NCBI GenBank assembly: GCA_029718625.1 | Contig: CM056376.1 | Span: forward strand, 111,502,873-111,566,872 | Length of the DNA stretch: 64,000 nt | Direction: 5' to 3' | From: Synaphobranchus kaupii | Taxonomy: Eukaryota > Chordata > Actinopteri > Anguilliformes > Synaphobranchidae | Shown here: piece by piece, positions 24,061-34,290 of the stretch | Numbering within the stretch: position 1 is the first letter of the stretch | Layout: every line of letters begins with the position of its first letter | The notes under the pieces: model-generated | The model's database searches: none | What the model was told of the DNA's origin: nothing | What the model saw: the letters and a program-made list of their open reading frames with translations, nothing else | Made by a program: the position numbers and the translations under genes

Positions 24061-24592
24061 GGAGAGAAAGTACAATTGAGTTTTAAGGAGGCTTCTGAAG
24101 GTTGCAACAGGGCAATGCACTTGAGGGGCGTGTCAGAGGACGTGAAAGAAAGAAGGGGGCTAGTTCCATACGATTTCAAATCAATTTCTCTGACTTTCCA
24201 ATCAGTGTTTTTCCCCCATATTATATCATTTTACTGCTCAAACCCAAGACCTGTCACGCATATCCTCAATTAACACACAGCATAATGGTATAGGACACCC
24301 CCCATGAACGTTTCTCCACAGTAACATCTGTTGTTGTACCTTTAACTGCTTGAAATACTTGAGAAAAGTCATGATACTAACCGTAGTTGCATGAAACACA
24401 ATCAGTAGTGCACAGTTTGTCTTAGAACTGAACATTTGCTTAATTGAAACAGTTCATTTAAAAGAATGGGACAACATTAATAAAGTTTTGTGCTTGCCAG
24501 CCACTCTTTCATTGGCAATAATTACAGTGCAAAATTAATTTGCAGAAGTGCATGACGCATCTGTGCCGGACAGCCGTCTTTCCGTACGTCAC

Positions 24593-24774
24593 CTGCTGTC
24601 TGGGGTCCAGCCTCTTCTGGACGTGCTGCCAGTCGCTGAAACGCTCCAGAGCTTCGTCCATAGACAGCGAGCCCTGCTTCACCCTCTCCTGCAGCTCGAT
24701 GAGCTCCTGCAGGCCGGGCGTCTGGCCGGGCGCCATGACATCGTACGCGGAGGAGACGCTGCTGAGGCTGCGGG
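24593..24774 (-). CDS. bank1: bank1 exon, conserved LQELIELQE segment
   Basis: The acceptor is CCTCTCTCCTCTAG and the donor GACAGCAG|GTGACG. This 182-nt exon takes one base from upstream and ends in phase 0. It encodes RSLSSVSSAYDVMAPGQ, then LQELIELQERVKQGSLSMDE, ALERFSDWQ and DPRQQ. The block GQ(x)ELI-LQE-VK-G-(M/V)(S/N)-DEA-F-WQ is a hallmark shared by BANK1 and BCAP (PIK3AP1). The SMDEALE wording is closer to BANK1. The exon is CpG-rich relative to its introns. The start chosen makes the phase agree with the exon at 26.4 kb, and an acceptor 5 nt further in would break it. Confidence 0.95.
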
Positions 24775-25749
24775 CTAGAGGAGAGAGGTTCAGAGAGATT
24801 TTACTGCCGCCGCCTGAAAACTTCAGCGCCGGAACATTCCTAAAACAGGCCGCCTAATGGAACATCCCCAATGATGCTGATACAGACCTTCTGCAATCAA
24901 ATTAAATCATAGCTAAAGAACCAAAGAATACTGAAATACTGTGATCTTCAGCCTGTATTAGTCGTCTAGATTTTCAATGTGTTGTTTGTCTTGAAAGCAC
25001 TAAAGTTCTTTATACTGTCCACAACAGGAGGACTTAACAGGTACTGACCGTTGGAGACCATCTCACACAAGAAACAAATTTACCTTTCCAATCAGTGGGG
25101 TCAGTTAGTTTAGATATAGTATAATTTCTCTGGTCGTAAATCTGGAAAAATTAAGTATACTTATTTATAGGAAAGAGGTCTTTGACTCGACACTGTGTGC
25201 CAAAACGTTAGTCTGTTTGCAATAAAATGTGAAAATTTGTGCGCTCCAGACTGATTTCTTTATCTCAGTAAGTATTTACAGTGGGATTAAATGAGCCCTT
25301 TAAATAAGAAGAAAGGTGATTGCACAGGTTTATACAGCTTACTACTGCTATCTTCCCTCCTAATTGAGAAACTTCTCCTTGGTGGAATGAATGGAATTAA
25401 GTGTTTTCTTGCCAATGAATGTTACCTCTCTCCTTTTTTTTTTTTTCACAATGCTATGAATCCTTACAAAAACAGCTCTTCTTATTGATGTTTACTTTTC
25501 ATTTTTAAGCTTTTTTGATTCATTTTGTGTTCATTCATTACATCTGTACAATCACTCTAATTCAATAGAAAATCAGACCATGCAGAAATTAGCAGCTACT
25601 CAGAAATTAAAATCATAAAAGACAGATTTCCACAGCTGGGATTTTGAGCCATACATTCATTAAACCCAACTGGTCAAAATAAATGTCAACCTGTGGTGTG
25701 TGTCAGTGTTGGATGGATCCAATTGGGATATGGAGACAATAATTACGTA

Positions 25750-26366
25750 AAGGGATAGTTCGGAATTTTGGACATAATGTCTCAATTACGACTTACCCAT
25801 GATGTAGTTGATTGATGGAAACCATTTTCAGCTAATTCCATGCTGTCCCTTCTTTTGGACATACTGTACATACGTTGCTAATGCTAGTGCAACTCTATGG
25901 CAACCGGTAGCATCCACTACCAAACGCACTTAAACACTCCACAGTGCACCCAAAGCAAATAAAATACGACGACAGTCTATCGTTATTTTGACTGTTTATA
26001 CCATCATTTTTGAAGTCAAACTATCGTTGAATCCTTTACTTTGTGCTGACCTAATATTCTCTGTGGAAGTAGGGCGGCGGAGCGAACGTGGCCATTGGTT
26101 GTTGTAGTCGACCAGTGCCGGCACTACATTCATAGTTAATGTAAAGTATCGCTCCCCCGATAGACTGTCGTCGTATTTTATTTGCTTTGGGTGCACTGTG
26201 GAGTGTTTAAGTGCGTTGCCATAGAGTTGCGCTAGCATTAGCAACGTGTGTATGTCCAAAAGAAGGTACAGCATGGAATTAGCTGAAAATGGTTTCCATC
26301 AATCAACTACATCATGGGTAAGTCGTAATTGAGACATTATGTCCAAAATTCCGAACTATCCCTTTA
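25750..26366. mobile_element. TTAA-target MITE with long inverted repeats
   Basis: AAGGGATAGTTCGGAATTTT at the left is matched by its exact complement at the right, and the complementarity runs inward for more than 150 bp. The right border is TTAA and the left border GTAA, consistent with a TTAA target as in Kolobok or piggyBac elements. There is no transposase. It lies in the bank1 intron and ends only 28 bp from the donor of the 26.4-kb exon. Confidence 0.85.
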
Positions 26367-26394
26367 AGATGAACAATGAGATGTTTTTACTGAC

Positions 26395-26457
26395 CTTGTT
26401 TAGTGGGCAGAGAATACAACACGTCAGGTTCTCCTTGAGACATCTTCTTCTGAAAGA
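26395..26457 (-). CDS. bank1: bank1 exon, VFQKK segment
   Basis: The acceptor is GTTTTTGTCCGTAG and the donor AAACAAG|GTCAGT. The 63-nt exon completes a Val codon from the 31.97-kb exon and reads VFQKKMSQGEPDVLYSLPTK then Q. It passes one base on to make Ala at the next junction. Mammalian BANK1 has IAQVFQQK followed by a K-rich stretch and LPKKQ at this position, so both edges agree. It is a small linker exon with no domain of its own. Confidence 0.92.
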
Positions 26458-26703
26458 CTACGGACAAAAACACTCTTACTGATTCACCCCATTATGGGTT
26501 TCAACAGTTACTTTGGATTTTATAAATATATTTTACAAAACCATTTCAATTTCCCCACCAATGCAATATCCCAAATCAATTCCAAAAACAGTGTTGAATT
26601 GTAAGGCATAAAAAAAAAAATGTGTGGTTCCTAAATATTACACTAGATGGGGCTAGAAACCAAAGTATTTTTGTAACACAGGTCCTCCTTGGTCACACTA
26701 AAG

Positions 26704-26907
26704 CAGGGGTATCCAATCATATCCAAAAGGGGCCTGTGTGGGTGCAGGTTTTTGTTTTAGCCAAGCACGACCACACCTGATTCAACTAATTAACTAATCA
26801 TGGTCTTCAATCAAGACATTGATTAGTATCAGGTGTCGTAGTTCTGGAAACAAAACTAAAACCTGCACCCACACCGACATTTTTTCGGATAAGATTGGAC
26901 ACCTCTG
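26704..26907. mobile_element. hAT-like MITE with 8-bp target duplication
   Basis: The ends CAGGGGTATCCAATCATATC and TAAGATTGGACACCTCTG are complementary, as is the interior (GTGGGTGCAGGTTTTTGTTT with AAAACCTGCACCCAC). It is flanked by CACTAAAG (26696-26703) and CATTAAAG (26908-26915), an 8-bp duplication with one difference, as expected of hAT elements. Confidence 0.85.
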
Positions 26908-27419
26908 CATTAAAGGTATGGGTTTGCAGAATAAAAATCGAAATTCAGTGATCCGAAGCTGATCTTTGAAGAAACCCAACGGCAAAATGACCACCTTCAA
27001 AAAAATAGAGGTTGATATTAAAGATAAACGCGCTCATAATAGGCCATCAATGGAGAGGATAAACCGATTGAGAATGAAGGATACATTCAATACCGCTATC
27101 GATTGAGCAGTAAGTACTTTAAACGATAGCCAGCACGGTTTCGCTGACCGTGACACTATTCCACAGTGAGCAGCCATCTGAAATGATCTTTCCTCAGGCC
27201 GTCCATCTCATTTCCTCCTCGTCCGCATTTTAAATGTAGTCGAGTCTCCTTCCAAAACTGCCAGCTTGTATTCCAAGAGTGAGGCATTAAAGGGCCTTGT
27301 GGTTTTTAAGTAAAGTGATTTCTAGGAGCATTTTTGCGGGCTGAGTGCATTTCACCTCATCTATTCAGTGCATTGGCAGAGCGTCTTTCTGAGTTTGTTT
27401 GAAGTGGATGTGAAACTCG

Positions 27420-27800
27420 ACCATTATGCGGTTGAAAGATCCGCTGTATTATTACGTGGAATACTCCCCGCCCGACCTCCAGCCTCCTTTGTATGAGAGC
27501 GCTCTGTTGTTTCATGTCGGGGCACGTAACTGGTGGAAAACGCATGTAATGGATGATGCAAGCGGACTTGGCCACGGACGGCCGTTGATTGGTTGCAGAT
27601 GTCGAGACGAAGTCTTGGCTTCTGTTTTCGAAACGAGCGACGATAGCGCACGAGCGGAGAGAAGCGGACCTTTATTATGGGTTCCTCGTCTCGCTCGGCT
27701 TCCAGTTCTGCCCGGAACAGATGTGGACGCGGAACCCCAAGGCTGCGTGTCGCACTGTGGGCCACAATTCCCACTCACAGCTGTACCCGCGAGCCATGGA
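27420..27800. promoter_or_regulatory. Intronic CpG-rich block
   Basis: CG dinucleotides are dense here (GACGGCCGTTGATTGG, GATGTCGAGACGAAG, GCGACGATAGCGCACGAGCG), unlike the surrounding intron. It contains ATTGG/CCAAT-type motifs. Overlapping frames open on both strands are typical of CpG-rich DNA rather than of a gene. It may be an internal promoter or enhancer. Confidence 0.35.
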
Positions 27801-27846
27801 CATCCCCACAAGGGTGGAGGGGTGTGTGTGGGTGTGTGCGTGTGCG

Positions 27847-27848
<2 letters not shown>

Positions 27849-27916
<68 letters not shown>

Positions 27917-27917
27917 G
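27849..27917. repeat. (GT)n microsatellite plus poly-G
   Basis: About 50 nt of GT repeat runs directly into 18 consecutive G. Confidence 0.95.
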
Positions 27918-30900
27918 TCCAGTGGCATGCAGGATGATATATCTAAAGCACATGCCTACACTGATGCATTAGAAAGCTGAAGTGCAGCGCTACTGTAAAT
28001 CAGCCAACTGAAAATGTGGGAGGGCAGAGAGAGAGAGAGAGAGGGAGAGGATAGAAGCATTTGGAGGCTGGTGGAAATTGAGGGGCTGCTGGTCCGTAGT
28101 CTTAACCGCCATCTTAAAGGGCCAGTGCGCGCACAGTCCTGGGGGCAATCGGTGCTTCATATGCTGTGCATCATCATTTAGTGTTATTATGCACGGTTGT
28201 AAAGCTGTCCAGGGCCACATAATAGCTTCAATTTGAGCTTTAACTCAGTAACAGTGGGTCAGGAATATGAGGGACTATTTTATTTAAGTGATCTCTATTT
28301 AAGAAATTCTGTAACAGTTTTTGCTTTTAAAGACAATCGTTTGACTTGCTGCCAGCTCCTTAATAAAATGAACCCAACAGCCTCTTGGCTTGTAGGCAGC
28401 GGATGACTGAGGCTGTCTCTGTTATGACCACACTAAGTCGTATGTCATCGCTGGCAGAAAAAAATTTGACAAAATCAGGACACAACCCTGTATTCCCCCC
28501 CACACACTGAGTTAAAGATGGCAAAAGAGATGATGTCATTTTGAAAAGTGTAACAAAGCTTAAGAAAAAAGGTTATCCCGCAGAAACATTAAGGGGGATT
28601 GAACGGCTGTGTTGTGGTGTCGTGTGAGTACTGTGAGCCAGTGAATCGGGTGTAAATCTGTGGAATAAATTGGCTTGGATTGCGCTGCAGACAATTCCTG
28701 TCAAAGGCCTGGACTACGTCAAAGTCCCCCCCCCCCCTCATCCACATTGTTCAGCCAATTCAAATCAACTCGGGTCTCCCCCAAAACTGTCCGTCAGCAT
28801 CTGGTCACTTCATCACCTTCATCCTCAGTCGGCATTGGCATGGGTTGGATTGGATCGGAGACCGTGGTGCTCACTCTTACAGCTCACTCTTACAGCCCCC
28901 AGGGGTTAAAATCATAATGCGCTTTGTGGAAAGTGAAATGGAAGATAGTTAATAGTGGTAAAAATGGTAAATATCTTGTTTTTCGACTTGTACTTGGCAA
29001 ATAACCCGCGTGAGAACGACCCTAATCCTCAGCCCTAACCTAGGTTTGTATTTGTCTCATGTTTCTCATGGATATAGTCTATTAGAAAGCTTCACTAATT
29101 TAAAAACAGTGGGAAAAAAAACCTGCTGACAGATTTATTTTAGAATATTAACTTTGGGTGCTTGAACAACTTGTAATGCAACACCACCAGCTCATTAACC
29201 AATAAAATGTCAGCAGAATAGGATTTTACAATTTATATCTCTTAAAAAGCAGGCCAAGTTATCAGTGAATATATTAGTCAGTAAATACATGCGTTATGGG
29301 AAATACTGCAGAAGGCTTCACTCTCTTGTCTGTCACTCATTATTATCCAGTACAGTATAGAACTCTCATCTACAACAACAGCAAACAGCAAAACACACAT
29401 TAGGTCAGATGCCACAATCCTTGCTCATTATGTGCAACTGCTAGCAATGTGTCTCGTATCCTAGAAATCAAGTAGTTGACTGACAGAAGCTTCTTCTATG
29501 GCATATAGACTTCTAACATGGGGGAAAAAAACCTTTCGGTGCAACCTCCTGTACTGGTGATGTTTTTCACTTGCTTTTGATCGGATGCTTTTATTGGTGT
29601 ATTGTGCCTCCAAGAAAAGTCTCATACCAGTATCATTTTTCAAATATGGTATCAGCCATCCACAAAAAGCATGGCCGGCGTGAACAACATGCTAAAGACA
29701 CATCACGTCAGTGTGCAAGCGCTTACCCTGGGCAAAGTGCTCGTGATGCAGTAAACCGTTCTTCTGATCTTTTCATTCTTTCACTCATCACTCATCACTT
29801 AACAGGCACAGACCATCATATAAAATGTATTAGGAAAAGGAAGCAGATGAAACAGTACTTCAGTTCTTTCTCTGAGAAAGAGGGGAGGAGACACTAACGT
29901 ATGAATCTTATGAAGCTATAAAATAAGCTCCTGTCTGGGAGGAAAGCCGCTCCAGTTAACTGCCGCTGCCTGAGTAAACAGTCATAAATGACACTTGCTT
30001 TTTTTATGGCGCTTCCAGGTCTTCTGAAATGGCATATTCATATTTCACATGAATATTCTCCGAGGCTAAATTAATAACATGTTCAACAGGTACACCTCGC
30101 AAATCGATTTTCATATAGCGGCTGACATATAGGAAAGGGCAATATTCAGTTTCCAGAAAGATATAATAATAATAATAAAAAAGAACATTACAGAGAGGTG
30201 TGGGCGTCTGTGTTTTCAGACTGCTGGCAGCAATGGCAATACCGTTAAATCACCATCGACTTTGTTTCAAACGGTATCAACTGGCAGTGCAGTGCTAGCT
30301 AGTTGATTTGGTTCGGCTCAACAAAAAAAAAGTGCCATCAGAATAGCGCTATAACACGCTCATCTGGATAAGCTGAAATGTTAATCAAAAAGTGTTCATA
30401 CGTGTGAGGTGTGTGTTATTAATCTGAATTACGCCCGACCAACCGGGCGAAAACGGCAGTTATTTATAAGTCTGTAAAAAGTATCCACAGGCGTGAAAAA
30501 CATTTCACAAGCGAATGCATTTATTTCTCCAGTCACCACTCTCTTCCTCTTCCTGATCTTTGAGATACTCTACAGCAGTTTTATTTCTTCTTTCTTATCA
30601 GGGAGAGGAAAAGAGAAGAATATTCTGGATGACAGGAGCAATAAAACGATCAGTAACATTGTCATTGTAGCAACTCATCACTGTGGTCGTTCTATATTTT
30701 ATTGCCATTTTGTTTACTTCTGTTAGTTATGATCACTGTTTTTGCACAGTTCTACCTTTTTATTATAAATATGTTTTAAATTATTGTTTTACATCATTGT
30801 AAAATGTTTGTAAAGTACTTTGCTTGCATGAAAGTGCTGAAAAAATAAAAGTATTACTATCATCATGAAAACCGCAAACACATTGTTGTTCACCATACAT

Positions 30901-31714
30901 TTTGGTCTCTGAAAAGATCAGACCAACATCACCTATGTCTTCATTTAAAGCCCCTATATAAACACATTATACCTCTACTTCTTTTACCTCTAATTATTCT
31001 TTTATTACTTGGCAATATATTAGAATTGTCTTTTATCACCTGTCATCATCTGGATTTGTGCTTTTTGCCTTATACACGCTTTTTAAAATAAAATAGTTTC
31101 ACTATTTCAAAGTTCTTATAAATCTCAGGGCACACCAGCAAGCACGAAAAAAGTTCTGGAAAAATAAAGTTATGAGAGTTATTAATCTGAATACGGGGGG
31201 CGGACGCACATCGCCGTGCGGAGAATTCTGGAAGCCGGCGCGGGTTCAAACCCGGGCCTCTGGAGCACTTCTTTCTTTCACTCTTTCCCTCGGTCTGCCT
31301 CCGTTAGAGAGACAAGAGTGAAGCGAAGGAGCGGCGCTGGCAGAACCGCACAGGAGGAAGGGAACCGCAGCCGCATCAATCATTCATGGCCCCTAACAAT
31401 ACTACTCACTTGGCGCCTTAATCTTCCTAAATTATTTACTACGCTGAAATTGAACATTTAAGAAGCCTCAGCCAGTGAGGAAAACTGCCAGGATATATGG
31501 ATCTGCTGGTTTCTGAGCCAGCGTTTCCATAAAGGACTGAGTAAAGGCAGAACGAGGGTCTACTCATCCCCTTTCCCATCCACCACCATATTAACACTCT
31601 ATAAAGCCCTTATAAGGTACAGTACACATAATAAACAGTGTAATAACTAGTGTAATAACCTTTGTAATGGAGTGACTGTTGTAATAGTGTATGAATATAC
31701 TACACTATACTACA

Positions 31715-31905
31715 GGGCTCGGGTGCTGTAGTGTCTGCAGGTTTTTTGTGGTTTTCCTTCCAATCAGTTACCAAAACAGTCCTTGCAAAGCAGTTATGTG
31801 GACTCTTCAGCCAATCACTGATAAGATTGAGAATGCAAGTGATGAAACACACCACATGCTAGCAGACGCTGAAGCCATCCAGGACCCGAGTCTGAAATTG
31901 CTGAA
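31715..31905. mobile_element. hAT-like MITE, diverged
   Basis: It shares the family signatures GCAGGTTTTTTGTGGTTTTC, AGCCAATCACTGAT and CCAGGACCCGAGTCTGA with the copies at 8.9 and 54.8 kb. The left end is CAGGGCTCGGGTGCTGTAG. It ends about 70 bp from the donor side of the 31.97-kb exon. Confidence 0.65.
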
Positions 31906-31972
31906 GTAAAGACTTATTGTAAATGTGACAGAGAGGAAGGTGAGCAGAGCGTCCAGGCTGCCGTGCACTCAC

Positions 31973-32209
31973 CTTGCGCGATGAAAGGCGTGCTGTCCTC
32001 TTTCGTGCTGTCCTCTTTCGTGCTCTCAGGCCTGGGGGTCGGGACAGGGGGCCGGTTGGCGATTACCGCGGCGTTGCTGGAGGCCAGAATCGTGTCGTAC
32101 TCTTCGTCGTTAACGCCAACGGGCACATAAGGGTCCTCTTCCTCCTCTTCCTGGGCGCTCCCCTCATCACCCTGCCCTCCCCCCTGGCTGTCTTCCATCT
32201 GGGTGTTAG
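31973..32209 (-). CDS. bank1: bank1 exon, acidic EYDTIL / PPVPTPRP linker
   Basis: The donor is GCGCAAG|GTGAGT. The exon encodes NTQMEDSQGGG, a glutamate run, DPYVPVGVNDEEYDTILASS, ANRPPVPTPRPES, a TKEDS tandem pair and TPFIAQ. Mammalian BANK1 has EEEEDPY, DSEYDMILA, INRPPAPTPRP and TTPYIAQVF in the same order, which makes this the strongest single identification. The tyrosines are likely kinase and SH2 sites and the PxPxPRP motif a likely SH3 ligand. The upstream edge is ambiguous. A TAAG acceptor at 32210-32211 keeps the phase with the 32.95-kb exon and adds NTQ before MED. A CAG acceptor at 32199-32200 would start at ATG and break the phase. Confidence 0.93.
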
Positions 32210-32275
32210 CTTAGACGATCACAACCAATCAGAAATCAGATTCTGCACTAGGAGCATTGACATCGCGGCCCTATA

Positions 32276-32330
32276 GCAGATTCTCTTATCCAAAGCCACT
32301 TACAGTCACATACAGCAAGTTCAGAAATGG
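32276..32330 (-). mobile_element. SINE-type 3' tail fragment
   Basis: GCAGATTCTCTTATCCAAAG and CCACTTACAGTCACATACAGC are the reverse complement of the family tail, diverged. It lies in the short intron between the 32.95 and 31.97-kb exons. Confidence 0.6.
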
Positions 32331-32849
32331 GCACAACTTTTATTCAATAAGTTAATAAAAAGTAGCACTCACTAAATGAAATGGATAACCATGCAAACAA
32401 AAAAATGCTAAAAATGCTTCTTGGGAGTAATAACCAATCAAGGAGGGTTCCTACATGATAAAATAAGTCTCACATGTGAGACCAGCAAAATATTTCCTGG
32501 GGACTGTATGAGACTTTTCCCCAAACCGCACAGCTAACTACCCCACAGTCATCTTATCTTCCGATTGGTCTGCTGTTCCACAACAAACCCACGTCTAATA
32601 CTTATTTAAAATAATTGAACATGTCGCTAAGCAGAAAGTAAATCATATGACAGAAGAATAGTGTTCCGAATATTGGTGGAAATAAAGTATTTTAAAATCT
32701 GCAGGACTTTTACTGGTGTCTAAAGGGTTGAAGAACATCAAATACTCATCCATTATTAATGCTTTATCATTTATTTCTTAAACAGGCCCAGATTATATGT
32801 TTAACACATTGTGTATTCACACAGCTTGATGAGTTTATACCAAAGTAGG

Positions 32850-32945
32850 TCAGATTCCGGTGCCTTTCTCAAATGGCAGTGCCCCATCTAGGATTTGAAC
32901 CCACAGCCTCTTGAGATACAAGCCCCGGCCTGTTCTATGCACTTA
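32850..32945 (-). mobile_element. tRNA-like head of a SINE next to a splice donor
   Basis: On the minus strand CTTGTATCTCAAGAGGC and GTGGGTTCAAATCCTAG (B-box like), then GGGGCACTGCCATTTGAG, match the head and core of the local SINE family. The head begins within about 15 nt of the donor of the 32.95-kb exon and runs in the same sense as bank1. Confidence 0.65.
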
Positions 32946-32946
32946 C

Positions 32947-33016
32947 CTGCAGACCCCATGCTCTCGTAAATGCCTGTGTCTTCGCCGTCCTGCCCTGCAA
33001 TGCCCTTCCACACGTC
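32947..33016 (-). CDS. bank1: bank1 exon with YESM (YxxM) motif
   Basis: The acceptor is GCATGTTTGCAG and the donor TCTGCAG|GTAAGT. The 70-nt exon starts in phase 0, directly continuing the ankyrin exon (LLQETL then DVWKGIAGQ), and leaves one base. It encodes DVWKGIAGQDGEDTGIYESM then GSA. Mammalian BANK1 has a similar acidic stretch (EIDINNEQEND then YEEDI) just after the ankyrin repeats. Here the tyrosine lies in YESM, the consensus for SH2 binding by the p85 subunit of PI3-kinase, which is the hallmark of the sister adaptor BCAP. The next mammalian segment (a PPLPPPRP-containing stretch) has no counterpart that I could find. Confidence 0.85.
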
Positions 33017-33540
33017 CTGCAAACATGCATGCAGCGCTTCAGTACAGTACGGCTACCACAGCTGTGTGCTGCTGTCCTGCACAGCGCATTACCTCACCTG
33101 TAAGCAACCATTTTCCCACACAGCTGAAGGGAAATGCTTTTGTACTTCTCATACACAGGGCCAGACATACCCTTCAAACATGTATGGAGCACCTGGCACA
33201 ATGCAGGTCCTTCAGCACTTTCTTAACTACAGCACAACTCTGGTAATAAAGTCAGATGCTGTGCAGAGTATTCAAGCTTTACAAGGTCAAATGACAATGG
33301 GAAAATGGCATTTAAACGAGAAGATAGTTTAAAAAGAGGATAAAGTCATGCTAACACATTTGACATAACAGAAAATAATGAATAAATGCCTTTTGTTTTC
33401 CCAAAGGTGTTCATAGAATATAGACAAGATGGAAGTAATAGATCGAGGGTCTAACAGGGTCTAGGAATTGTGCTGTAGCGGTTAAAAAGGTCAACAGAAT
33501 GCTGGGATATGTAGGAGAAAAGCATTGAGTATAAAGCTGA

Positions 33541-33612
33541 CATTTACATTACATTTTACATTTTAGGCATTTAGCTAAAGCTCTTGTCCAGAGTGACTTC
33601 CAATTAGTGCAC
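33541..33612 (-). mobile_element. SINE/UnaL2-type 3' tail
   Basis: CATTTACATTACATTTTACA then GGCATTTAGCTAAAGCTC, TTGTCCAGAGTGACTTCC is the reverse complement of the family tail with TTACA repeats. Confidence 0.8.
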
Positions 33613-33699
33613 AAAGAAATGGCCTAGATCATTAAACCACCAACATTCCACGTAGCAATGAATGAGTGTAATGGTCGGGCCATAACATAACGATAAGTA

Positions 33700-33790
33700 A
33701 TCCCTTGTCACAAGAATTAACATGTGGAAGGGAAGCCTTGTATGCCAACAGCAGAGTGCGGGCAGCCACCGGGAGCCAGTGGACGGACGG
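33700..33790 (-). mobile_element. LINE reverse-transcriptase 3' fragment
   Basis: The minus-strand translation gives PSVHWLPVAARTLLLAYKAS, the HWLPV..R...LL.YKA motif near the C-terminus of many fish LINE ORF2 proteins. It is short and without a start. Confidence 0.6.
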
Positions 33791-33839
33791 CAGGAGGGGG
33801 ATGACATAAATTCTTAAGTTATACTAATGTTATGCGATG

Positions 33840-34290
33840 TTAGGCGTTCAGAGTATTGTTCTGGTCACCACATTACAAGAAAGATGTAGAACACTGGGAA
33901 GAAGTCAAAAGAAGGGCAACTAAACTGGTTGCTGTTATGAAATGTAACATTTCTGAGGAAAGACTTGGGAAAGACTTGATCGCTTCAGCCTTAGCAAAAG
34001 GAGAAAGGCGCGGATGGGGGGGGGGGGCTTGTTGAGGTGTTAAAAAAAAAAAGGAGGGGGGATCAAAAAAGTAAATTACAGTATATTATTTTAGGCTGGG
34101 TTCTGTCAGTACAGAGTTGTCATGGTATGGAACAGCTTTGCTAGGTCATGTAATAGAGGCAGAGACCCTCTGGGTGTTTGAATCCAGGCTTGGTATAGTG
34201 CTGGATATTCTCTAGTTGGTAGGTAAATGGTGAGCCTAGATGAGCTGAATGGCCTGTTCTTGTCATGTGTCCTTACGTTCTAATGTACAT
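33840..34290 (+). mobile_element. CR1/L2-like LINE 3' fragment
   Basis: Motifs such as TGGTCACCACATTACAAGAA, GAAGGGCAACTAAACTGG and the end CTGAATGGCCTGTTCTTGTC then TTACGTTCTAATGT are those of a widespread vertebrate CR1/L2-type 3' end. Frameshifts and a poly-G run at 34017-34027 break it. Confidence 0.55.

Larger units (their letters stand above)
26916..31972 (-). other. bank1 intron, remaining 5 kb
   Basis: Apart from the CpG-rich block, the GT/poly-G tract, a (GA)n run at 28028-28050 and the MITE at 31.7 kb, this is unremarkable AT-rich intron. No additional exon was recognised on either strand. Confidence 0.55.

Noticed and set aside
31201..31260. tRNA-like B-box (GGGTTCAAACCCGGGCC) suggesting a tRNA gene
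   Set aside because: No A-box, anticodon arm or acceptor stem of the right spacing could be drawn. It is at most a chance hairpin or SINE relic.
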